6,065 nucleotides of DNA from positions 1 through 6,065 of the forward strand of contig JAJZCU010000146.1 in the NCBI GenBank assembly GCA_021828935.1, written 5' to 3'. A program made the position numbers and the translations under genes. Below are positions 1-5,903 of the stretch, piece after piece. Origin of the DNA: Planctomycetota bacterium (lineage in GTDB: Bacteria; Planctomycetota; Phycisphaerae; WQYP01). The stretch's first letter is position 1; each line of letters begins with the position of its first letter. Under the pieces are notes generated by a model that did no database searches, had not been told where the DNA came from, and saw only the letters and a program-made list of their open reading frames with translations.

Positions 1-738
1 GGCCATGCCGCCTATTTCGTGGCCGATGTCGCCAATCGCCAGCAGGTCGAACGCGTCGCTGAAGTGGCCATCGCCGAGTTTGGCAGAATTGACACCTGGG
101 TGAATAACGCCGGCGTTTCCATTTATGGCCGATTGGATGAAGTTTCAGAGGACGACAGTCGGCGGCTGTTTGATACGAATTTCTGGGGCGTGGTGAACGG
201 ATCGCTGGTGGCGTTGAAATATCTCAAAAAGCAGGGTGGAGCGTTGATTAACATGGGCAGTGAAGTTTCCGATGCGGTGGTTCCACTTCAGGCCATGTAT
301 TCAGCATCAAAGCACGCAGTGAAGGGGTTTACCGATGGGCTGCGGCTGGAAATTGAGAAAGTTGATAAGGCGCAGGTTTCGATCACGCTGATTCAACCCA
401 CGGCGGTGAACACGCCGTATCCGCAGCACGCGCGCAATTATTTATCGCAGGAAGCCAAGCTGCCGGACCCGCAGATTGATCCGCAGCAGGTGGCCGATGC
501 GATTCTGGATGCGGCCGTGAAGCCGCGGCGTGACGTTACGGTTGGCGCGATGTCGAAGATCAACACCACGGTTGCGAAGATGATGCCGGGCCTGGGCGAC
601 AAGATGGCCGCCAAGCAGGTCAATACACAACATTACAATGCCCCGGCGAGAAATCCGGCTGGCGCGCTGCACGCCACCACGGACACCGGCCGCACGCATG
701 GCCGCACCCCGCAGGAAACCCACGCGGGGTGCGATTGA
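1..738 (+). CDS. SDR-family oxidoreductase, 5' end missing
   Basis: The frame is open at the left edge, so this is the C-terminal 245 residues of a classical short-chain dehydrogenase/reductase, an NAD(P)(H)-dependent cytoplasmic enzyme of unknown substrate. The glycine-rich TGxxxGxG nucleotide loop lies off the window. Visible marks in order are an FVADV segment (the acidic residue after the third strand, typical of adenine contact), WVNNAGVS (NNAG motif), a serine in NMGSEVS, and YSASKHAV, which supplies the catalytic Tyr-x-x-x-Lys. After these comes LIQPTAVNTPYPQHARNY, which resembles the substrate-loop region of SDRs annotated only as 'SDR family oxidoreductase'. The first in-window start-like codon (GTG at 19) is not the real start because the homology continues upstream of it. 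The last 30 or so residues (Thr/Arg/His-rich, ending THAGCD) lie outside the fold and overlap a strong DNA hairpin at 703-733. The gene converges on rpmH. The family call is secure; the reaction is not known. Confidence 0.93.
   Translation, partial: GHAAYFVADVANRQQVERVAEVAIAEFGRIDTWVNNAGVSIYGRLDEVSEDDSRRLFDTNFWGVVNGSLVALKYLKKQGGALINMGSEVSDAVVPLQAMYSASKHAVKGFTDGLRLEIEKVDKAQVSITLIQPTAVNTPYPQHARNYLSQEAKLPDPQIDPQQVADAILDAAVKPRRDVTVGAMSKINTTVAKMMPGLGDKMAAKQVNTQHYNAPARNPAGALHATTDTGRTHGRTPQETHAGCD
703..733. repeat. 10-bp perfect inverted repeat inside the SDR 3' end
   Basis: The arms CGCACCCCGC (703-712) and GCGGGGTGCG (724-733) are exact reverse complements around an 11-base loop. The repeat sits in the last codons of the SDR gene and ends three bases before its TGA. 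No T-run follows on either strand, so it is not a standard intrinsic terminator. It could stabilise the 3' end of the mRNA or be a dispersed hairpin element that supplied the unusual C-terminal tail. Confidence 0.7.
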
Positions 739-783
739 AGTGCGTCTGCCCCACGCCCGGTCGCCGCCGCACACGCGCATCAG

Positions 784-803
784 CCCCACCTTTAAAGGTG
801 GGG
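784..803. terminator. Palindromic terminator candidate between SDR and rpmH
   Basis: CCCCACCTTTAAAGGTGGGG is a perfect 20-base palindrome in the gap between two convergent genes, 45 bases after the SDR stop and 24 bases after the rpmH stop. In RNA it would form a stem of about eight pairs with a small A/U loop. On the plus strand it is followed by only TTT, and on the minus strand by CTGATG, so the U-tract is weak. Its position fits a shared two-way terminator, inferred from placement and symmetry. Confidence 0.6.
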
Positions 804-827
804 TTTGTGCGGGCGCGCGATTGTTTA

Positions 828-962
828 TTACACCACGTTGACGCTGCGGCCCATGCGGCGTTTGCGGTTCATCACGGCCCGGCCGCCACGGGTGCGCATG
901 CGGGCACGAAAGCCCAGTTTGCGGACGCGCTTGGTGTTGCTGACTTTATGCGGGTAATGCAC
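828..962 (-). CDS. rpmH: Ribosomal protein bL34
   Basis: This encodes a 44-residue, very basic protein of the large ribosomal subunit. It aligns without gaps to E. coli bL34: Ser8, Lys11-Arg12, Arg14, the diagnostic GFRARM at 17-22, Thr24, Gly27-Arg28 and a late Gly-Arg (38-39) all fall at the same positions. The first residues (MHYPHKV) differ from the common MKRT(F/Y)QP start. The start is GTG at 960-962, chosen because GGAG lies six bases upstream and the length then matches the family. The frame stays open upstream to an ATG at 1079, but those 39 residues do not look like bL34. The gene ends with TAA and is followed by the palindrome at 784-803. No rnpA follows; the downstream neighbour is the convergent SDR gene. 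Confidence 0.95.
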   Translation of the reverse strand: MHYPHKVSNTKRVRKLGFRARMRTRGGRAVMNRKRRMGRSVNVV

Positions 963-1090
963 GATAAGCTCCAAACAAGTTTCAACCGCAGCAATCCGCC
1001 GCCCCCGGCACATATTGCGGGATGCACCGGCGGGCATCGGTTGTTTCATTTCGCCCGTAAGGCTGCTGGTCCGAAGCAAAAAGAACGTTC
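963..1090 (-). other. Gap upstream of rpmH, promoter not resolved
   Basis: These 128 bases separate the propeller-protein stop from the rpmH start. They should hold the rpmH promoter unless rpmH is read through from the operon above. I could not find a convincing -35/-10 pair. The only symmetry is AAGAACGTTCTT at 1081-1092, which overlaps the propeller stop codon and is too tight to form a useful hairpin. Confidence 0.4.
969..972 (-). promoter_or_regulatory. Shine-Dalgarno site of rpmH
   Basis: The minus strand reads TTTGGAGCTTATCGTG, so GGAG lies six bases before the GTG codon. This fixes the start of the 44-residue bL34 over the longer 83-residue reading. Confidence 0.75.
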
Positions 1091-3481
1091 TTAATGCACC
1101 GTGACCATCACGGCCCCGTATACCACGTTGCCCTGGCTATCAACGGCACGAATGCCGATGCGGTGCGTTCCGCGGTGCAGCCGGGGGGTGATGGCGGTGA
1201 AGGCCTCCTTGGGCGAATCGAAGATTGTATTGGAAGCTTGCGCCAGATGCCACTGTTTGTGGGAATCAATCTGGAAGCGCACGCTGACAATGGCGCACGA
1301 TTTGGTCCAGGCAAGCCCGCTGACGACCACGCGCCGGCTGGCCCTGGCGTGAGCGCGCAGCTTGCTGATTTGCGGCAAGGTGTTGCAAATGCGGAACGGA
1401 GCGGTCACGCGGGCCGCGTATTTTGTAGTGGCGGCGGTGTTATCGGCCGCGTCGCTGGCGATCACCTTAATGCGGTACTTGCCGTCAGGCACGGTGCGGG
1501 TGTTCCATGCGAAACTGGTTGCGGTAAGCTTGCGTTTGATGGTGACCCACAGGTGCGTGCCCACCGTGCGGTAGAGCAATTTGTAGGTCAGCATATCCTT
1601 GTTGGGATCGGTGGCCGCCCATTGAATGTTCATCGTGTGCTGGGGGGCGGCGGCGCCTGGGGGGCCGTCAACGCGGTGGGCGGCAACGCTTTGGACGGTG
1701 GGGGGCAGATTTTCTGTTTCATAAACAATTTTCATGTTCTGCACCAGCGGCGAATGGGCGGCGCCGGCGCGATTGGCGTTGTGGGTGGCCAGGTTGATGC
1801 GATATTGCAGAAAACGGGCCGGGGGGCTGGTGATCTGGGCGTATTTGTTGGCTGGCAGCGGGGCGGACCATGGGCTCCAGAAGCGTTTGTTCTCATGCAC
1901 ATTTTTGACGTTTCCGCTGCGGGTTTGCACGGTGGCCCACTGGCCGGCGCCAATCCTGGCCAGCATGTTCACCACGCCCCAGTGGGCGGCGTGGCCGGCG
2001 TCCAGCACTTTGCTGGTGTACACGCCGCGGGCCGCGGAGTTGGGGGAAAGATTGTAAATTTGACCGCTGTCGGCGGTGCCCAGAAAAATACCGCCGTTGT
2101 TGGCCCTGATCATGCTTAATATATTATTATTGTGGAGGCGGGCCACCAGGGTGCGGGTCTGGGTTCGGGGGTTGTATTCCAGCAGGCGCCCGTGGCCGCC
2201 CGTACCGATGAACAAGTTGCCGTGTTCCTGCACCATGGAAAGCATGACATCGGCGTCGCGTAAGATCACGCGGCACTTGCCGCTGGGGGAAATTTCCCAC
2301 AGGGCGTTGCCGCCGTGCGGGGAGGATGGAAGCGATGGCATCATGGCGGGCATGCCCAGTCCGGCGGGGGGAATAAAAGCCGGAGGGGATTTTTTGGCGG
2401 CATGATGTTTTTTGGCCAGGGCTATTTGCGCGGCCAGCATTTTGGCTAGATTCTGCGGCAAGAGGTCGCCGTTGACCACCGCGTGGCCGCGGGCGCGCCA
2501 GCCGATTTTCTTGTGTTTCGGCGGGTGCTTGCCAGGCTTTTGGCCGGGCATCGGCTTGCCGGGCCGGGGCATTGGTTTGGGGCCGGGCTTCGCCAAGGCA
2601 TGGCCGGCGGCGGCGGGCCGGCCCAGATGGTGCATCTCCGGGCCAAACGCCTGCAGGCCCGATTCGGCTGAATTGGGGGCGGCGGTGGCGGCGAAGATGT
2701 CGCCGGCCTTATTGACTGTTAATGCGGAAACTTCCACGGCCCCGGCGTCCAGCAGTACAAAGGCCTTTTTGGTTTTGGGGTTGATGCGAATGATCATGCC
2801 TTCGGAGGCGGTGCCGGCCAGCAGGTTTCCGCGGTGGTCCATGGCCAGGGAAAGTACGTTGGTGGAATGGGTTTTCAGCAGCATGGTGGCGTGGCCGGCG
2901 GGGGAGACCTGCCATACCTGCCCGTGCGGCCCGGTGGCCAGATAAATGTTGCCGTCGGGGGCGGGCAGGATCGCCCAGATGTAACGTACATGCGGCTGGG
3001 AGAAGAGTACTTTGGCGTGAACTTTGCCATTTTGTTTAGTAAGCCGCAGCAGCCGCCCGTGGCGTCCGCTGGCGCCGACGAGCAGATGCCCATGCGGGCC
3101 CGTGGCCATGGCCAGAATCTGGTCCTCGTTGCGTGGCGGGGCGTAGTAGACCTGTCCATGATGGCCGGCCAATTGGTACACCTTTCCGGCGGGGGCGGTG
3201 CTAAAGAACAGTTTTCCGCCGGGGCCCTGGGCAAAGGCGTTGATAAACCCGAAGTTGCCGGAGCGCAGCACCTTGTTTAACTGCCGGCCCAAGGCCAGTT
3301 CGCCGTAATTGTTGACCACGGTATTGGTGAAATGCCCGTGGGCGTATTGGGCTTCGGTATTGGTTTTCCAGTAAGCGGGATGAACGGCCAGAGCCGGCAC
3401 GGCGGCGCCGCAGATTAATGTTGCGGCCGCAGCGGCCATCAAAAGACTGTTAATTTTGGCACTGCTAAGGGATGCACGCAT
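1091..3481 (-). CDS. Secreted seven-bladed beta-propeller protein with FN3-like and C-terminal beta domains
   Basis: This is a 796-residue exported protein of unknown role. Residues 1-32 form a signal peptide (basic start, Ala/Leu core, cleavage likely after PALA). Seven propeller blades can be read near 80-104, 122-147, 167-192, 208-233, 250-397, 411-436 and 453-478. Each follows the pattern of a short hydrophobic strand, G-(N/H/K)-(L/I)-(F/L/Y), an (A/G)T turn, then a strand ending in a hydrophobic residue. Blade 5 is split by a Pro/Lys/His-rich insert at about 268-392. Residues 485-590 resemble the beta-sandwich found after such propellers in other bacteria (TRSGN, WSPWS, TSPPARFLQYR). About 592-693 is fibronectin type III-like (PPTVQSV, WAATDPNKDMLTYKLLYR, PDGKYRIKVIASD), and 700-796 is another Ig-like beta domain. 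GGAG sits five bases before the ATG. It lies 98 bases downstream of the S55 gene on the same strand with no clear terminator between, so co-transcription is likely. Domain calls come from visible patterns; no enzymatic site was found. Confidence 0.85.
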   Translation of the reverse strand: MRASLSSAKINSLLMAAAAATLICGAAVPALAVHPAYWKTNTEAQYAHGHFTNTVVNNYGELALGRQLNKVLRSGNFGFINAFAQGPGGKLFFSTAPAGKVYQLAGHHGQVYYAPPRNEDQILAMATGPHGHLLVGASGRHGRLLRLTKQNGKVHAKVLFSQPHVRYIWAILPAPDGNIYLATGPHGQVWQVSPAGHATMLLKTHSTNVLSLAMDHRGNLLAGTASEGMIIRINPKTKKAFVLLDAGAVEVSALTVNKAGDIFAATAAPNSAESGLQAFGPEMHHLGRPAAAGHALAKPGPKPMPRPGKPMPGQKPGKHPPKHKKIGWRARGHAVVNGDLLPQNLAKMLAAQIALAKKHHAAKKSPPAFIPPAGLGMPAMMPSLPSSPHGGNALWEISPSGKCRVILRDADVMLSMVQEHGNLFIGTGGHGRLLEYNPRTQTRTLVARLHNNNILSMIRANNGGIFLGTADSGQIYNLSPNSAARGVYTSKVLDAGHAAHWGVVNMLARIGAGQWATVQTRSGNVKNVHENKRFWSPWSAPLPANKYAQITSPPARFLQYRINLATHNANRAGAAHSPLVQNMKIVYETENLPPTVQSVAAHRVDGPPGAAAPQHTMNIQWAATDPNKDMLTYKLLYRTVGTHLWVTIKRKLTATSFAWNTRTVPDGKYRIKVIASDAADNTAATTKYAARVTAPFRICNTLPQISKLRAHARASRRVVVSGLAWTKSCAIVSVRFQIDSHKQWHLAQASNTIFDSPKEAFTAITPRLHRGTHRIGIRAVDSQGNVVYGAVMVTVH
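2306..2680 (-). other. Low-complexity insert inside propeller blade 5
   Basis: This covers residues about 268-392 of the propeller protein. The blade begins with EVSALTVNKAGDIFAATA (about 250-267) and its closing strand ALWEI comes only at 393-397. Between them lie a Pro/Lys/Met run (about 298-325), a short Ala/Leu/Lys-rich stretch that could be helical (about 342-364), and a Pro-rich exit (366-388). The insert is in frame and does not break the propeller on either side. It is probably a surface loop or binding arm. Confidence 0.6.
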
Positions 3482-3579
3482 GGAAACTCCAGAACTAAAT
3501 TTGGCCGGCCGGATCGCGCGGCGAGAAGTAAAAAATTCAGGACAACGGCATTATTCCTAAAATACCACGAACCGCCGGA
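3482..3579 (-). other. Intergenic spacer within the probable operon
   Basis: These 98 bases lie between the S55 stop and the propeller start. They contain the GGAG ribosome-binding site at 3487-3490, a T6 run without a preceding stem, and two copies of GATCCGGC. I see no terminator hairpin, which supports read-through from the S55 gene. Confidence 0.5.
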
Positions 3580-5628
3580 TCAGGACCCGCCAAAACCTGG
3601 AAAGCCGCCGGGAAAGCCGGGCATGCCGGGATGTTTTGGCACAAAGCGGTTGTCGGCGTGGCGGGCCACGGTGATGGTAAAGTTTTGGCCGCCGCCTTCA
3701 ATGACGGCGTGGGCGGGCACGCTTTTGGCGACGGAATTAAACAGCGGAACCGTGTCACTGGACGCATTTGCGGCGACCATGGCAACGCGCGTCATGGGCA
3801 AATTGGGCAGCTCAACGGAGCTGCTGGCCGTGCCATGCGGCGCCAGAAGCAGTCGCAGATAGAGCCGATTATTTTTATATCCGAGAATACGGCGCACCGC
3901 AGCCAGCAGTTCATGACCGTTATGCGGAGAGAATCGGTCCGGGAACAACATGGCATCTTCGCCGAGGGCCTGCGTGGCGGAGCCAATAAAGAGTTGATAT
4001 TGGCCATCCGCCGTGTTCACCGGAATACGGACCTTCATTTCCACGGAACGCGACTTGCCGTCATACGGCTTGAGCGTGACAAAGGCCTTGAGCATGTCGC
4101 CGGGCGCCACATGGCTGCGGCGCAGACTCACGTTGGTGATCTGGGCGCCATGATCGGCGGAGTCAACATTGACTTTGATTTTAATCGATTTTAAGTGGCG
4201 ATCCTGAAACGGGTTGTCGGTAAGCATGGCCACGGGCAGCATGGTGGCTTTGGGGTCGAAGTTTCCGGTGTCGTCGCGCTGGTCCAGCCGCAGCACGGTG
4301 TGGCCGAAGGCGATTTTGCCCGATAGATGCACGGTGTAATTGTGCGGCAATTTGCGCTGCGCCGTGAGGCTGGCGGCCAGGGCGGCGGTGAGCATTTCCG
4401 GCGTGGTATGGGGCGATGGATACAACGTGTAATGAAAATTTCGGTTCAGCGTGCCGGTGTGATTGCGCACTTCGATTTCAACCGGCACGCGCAGCGGCTT
4501 AAGACCCAGGCCGCCCACGATGCCGGTCATTTCATCGGTGAGCAGCGCGCCTTTGACATGGTAAGTTGTGCCGATTTTAAACGATGATTTAAGGTCCGGC
4601 AGAATGGTGTAAATGTAGCTGGTGGCAATGGGCAGGTTGATGCGGCCCTGGGCGAAAAAATTGTGTCCAAAAGCGTAGACATGTTTTCCTACGACGGCCG
4701 TGACCGTGCCAATGGCGCAGGCGTCCATATCGCCGGTCATCAACGGCACGGCAATGGCAGCGCCGGGCACCAGTTTAAGGTCTCCGGGCTTGAGGGCTTT
4801 CATGCCGCCCAGCAGCGGAGTGGCGCTTCCGGCGGCGCCGGCGGCAAGGGGGGTTAGACCGCGGCCGGCAAAGGCCTGCGTTAAAAATTTGACCACCGTG
4901 GGGCTGGCGTTGGACAGCATCAGCGGCGAGGCCAACGGCTCCATGCGCGGGCCACCGGCAGGCACGGCCAGCGTGTGCGAACCAAAGCCCGACGTCGCAC
5001 TGCTGCCGCCGCCGACGCCGCCGAACTGCCGGGCCAAATTTGCCCAGCCGGGCCGCGACAGCGCGCACGCCCGCCAAATGTTGTGGCCGCCGGCGCGCCA
5101 GCGGAAGTCCGAGCCGCCCCCTCTGGCATCGGCCAGCGTGGGCTTGTGCCTGGGCATGGGTATCCGGAGCATCTGCCGAATGGGCTGCACGCCGCTGATG
5201 GGGTCTTTGGAACGGGCCCATCCGAAGGCGATGGCGCCGATAAGTTTGCCGTGGATAAACACCGGCGAACCGCTCATGCCTTCAATGATGCCGCTGTGTT
5301 TGAGACCCAGGCCCGAGCAGCGGACCAGAATGGCGTTCATTTCAGGCTGAAAGTTGCTGATGACATCGATCACGGTGACGTGGAATTTCTGAATTTTGTC
5401 GCCGTGCATCACGGTCAGGCCGTAGCCGGTCATGCCCGGCGTGATTTTGTTTTCAAATAAGAATCGTGCGGGGTCGGGATTCTGAAAGTTATTCGGGTTG
5501 ACCACCGCGGCGTGGCGGGGCTGGAGGGTGACGTGCGCGGGAGCCGGGGCGGTGGCCGCCGTGCAGACCGTGGCCGCCGCCAGGGCCAGGGCGCTGGCCG
5601 CAGCGCCAATTCTTACGGAATTTTTCAT
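3580..5628 (-). CDS. SpoIVB-type S55 peptidase domain protein, exported
   Basis: This is a 682-residue protein with a signal peptide at about 1-30 (KNSVR followed by an Ala/Leu core), so it should act in the periplasm or cell envelope. Residues 68-154 match the C-terminal half of SpoIVB: YGLTVMHGDKIQKFHV, then GIIEGMSGSPVFIHGKLIGAI with nucleophile candidate Ser119, then DPISGVQPIRQML. Residues 303-335 match its N-terminal half: ACAIGTVTAVVGKHVYAFGHNFF, with His322 as the candidate general base. The serine therefore precedes the histidine, the opposite of Bacillus SpoIVB. No Asp is seen at the place of SpoIVB Asp363. A Gly/Ala-rich linker (about 165-285) separates the halves. Residues about 340-655 are a long beta-rich extension, and the tail (667-682) is Gly/Pro/Phe-rich. 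The ATG at 5628 was chosen over an in-frame TTG at 5658 because AGGT lies seven bases upstream and it begins the signal peptide. The natural substrate is unknown; the downstream propeller protein is a candidate partner. Confidence 0.88.
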   Translation of the reverse strand: MKNSVRIGAAASALALAAATVCTAATAPAPAHVTLQPRHAAVVNPNNFQNPDPARFLFENKITPGMTGYGLTVMHGDKIQKFHVTVIDVISNFQPEMNAILVRCSGLGLKHSGIIEGMSGSPVFIHGKLIGAIAFGWARSKDPISGVQPIRQMLRIPMPRHKPTLADARGGGSDFRWRAGGHNIWRACALSRPGWANLARQFGGVGGGSSATSGFGSHTLAVPAGGPRMEPLASPLMLSNASPTVVKFLTQAFAGRGLTPLAAGAAGSATPLLGGMKALKPGDLKLVPGAAIAVPLMTGDMDACAIGTVTAVVGKHVYAFGHNFFAQGRINLPIATSYIYTILPDLKSSFKIGTTYHVKGALLTDEMTGIVGGLGLKPLRVPVEIEVRNHTGTLNRNFHYTLYPSPHTTPEMLTAALAASLTAQRKLPHNYTVHLSGKIAFGHTVLRLDQRDDTGNFDPKATMLPVAMLTDNPFQDRHLKSIKIKVNVDSADHGAQITNVSLRRSHVAPGDMLKAFVTLKPYDGKSRSVEMKVRIPVNTADGQYQLFIGSATQALGEDAMLFPDRFSPHNGHELLAAVRRILGYKNNRLYLRLLLAPHGTASSSVELPNLPMTRVAMVAANASSDTVPLFNSVAKSVPAHAVIEGGGQNFTITVARHADNRFVPKHPGMPGFPGGFPGFGGS

Positions 5629-5635
5629 ACAAATT

Positions 5636-5639
5636 ACCT
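5636..5639 (-). promoter_or_regulatory. Shine-Dalgarno site of the S55 gene
   Basis: The minus strand reads TCAGGTAATTTGTATG, placing AGGT seven bases before the ATG at 5628. This decides the start in favour of the 682-residue protein. Confidence 0.6.
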
Positions 5640-5648
5640 GACCAAGTG

Positions 5649-5667
5649 AACCTGCCAAAAACCTGCC
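5649..5667 (-). repeat. Two 8-bp direct repeats in the S55 leader
   Basis: On the minus strand GGCAGGTT occurs twice (plus-strand AACCTGCC at 5649-5656 and 5660-5667), with an 11-base period, about one helical turn. A related CAGGT follows as the ribosome-binding site. The spacing would suit a repressor or activator binding the same helix face just ahead of the gene, but chance is possible. Confidence 0.35.
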
Positions 5668-5693
5668 GCCGCGCGCGGCCCGACTTTGCCTTC

Positions 5694-5728
5694 AAAAAAG
5701 CCTGCCGCAGGCCCACACTGCCTGCGGC
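5694..5728 (-). terminator. Hairpin with T-run upstream of the S55 gene
   Basis: The arms GCCGCAGGC (5704-5712) and GCCTGCGGC (5720-5728) are exact reverse complements around a 7-base loop. Reading on the minus strand the stem is followed by AGGC and then six Ts (5699-5694), the layout of an intrinsic terminator. It lies 66 bases before the S55 start and faces it, with no minus-strand protein gene visible upstream. It may be a leader attenuator, the end of a small RNA, or the end of a lost gene. Confidence 0.55.
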
Positions 5729-5739
5729 TATGCACTTTT

Positions 5740-5756
5740 GCTTCGGGCGCCGAAGC
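5740..5756. repeat. Short hairpin, 7-bp stem and 3-base loop
   Basis: GCTTCGG (5740-5746) and CCGAAGC (5750-5756) pair exactly around GCG. It sits 11 bases from the T-run hairpin and may belong to the same transcript structure. Confidence 0.5.
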
Positions 5757-5903
5757 CTAGCGGGACACGCGCGCTGTTGCAAGAAGCGCCGGTCGCGCCC
5801 GCTCTGGGGCACACCCGCCCCAGCAGCCCCGCCCGACCACGGAAACACGGCGGTGATCGGGGCGCGGCCACGGACGCCTGTATGTTGCCGCCGCGGGGTC
5901 AAC
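5757..5903. other. Non-coding stretch with a third hairpin
   Basis: No frame gives a convincing protein here. The stretch contains the perfect inverted repeat CTGGGGC / GCCCCAG (5804-5810 and 5817-5823, 6-base loop) and is very GC-rich. With the hairpins at 5704-5728 and 5740-5756 it could form one structured minus-strand RNA. I do not recognise a known RNA family. Confidence 0.4.

Noticed and set aside
442..789. A minus-strand frame below rpmH as a possible rnpA
   Set aside because: It lacks the RNase P protein motifs, and it is the antisense shadow of the SDR gene.
828..1079. An 83-residue version of bL34 starting at an ATG at 1079
   Set aside because: The extra 39 residues do not resemble bL34, and the GTG at 962 has a well-placed GGAG and gives the family length.
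1081..1092. AAGAACGTTCTT palindrome as a LexA-type box or terminator
   Set aside because: The GAAC and GTTC halves are adjacent with no spacer, unlike the GAAC-N4-GTTC box, and the stem is too short with no loop to terminate transcription.
1094..2119. A 341-codon open frame on the plus strand opposite the propeller gene
   Set aside because: It has no recognisable domain, is Gly/Ala/Val-rich in the way of an antisense shadow in GC-rich DNA, and lies entirely opposite a gene with clear domains and a signal peptide.
3580..5658. A TTG start for the S55 gene at 5658
   Set aside because: It would put ten residues before the basic start of the signal peptide; the ATG at 5628 has its own AGGT site.
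5489..5902. A 137-codon minus-strand frame overlapping the S55 start and leader
   Set aside because: It runs out of frame through the S55 signal peptide and across the hairpins, is Arg/Gly-rich and has no family likeness.
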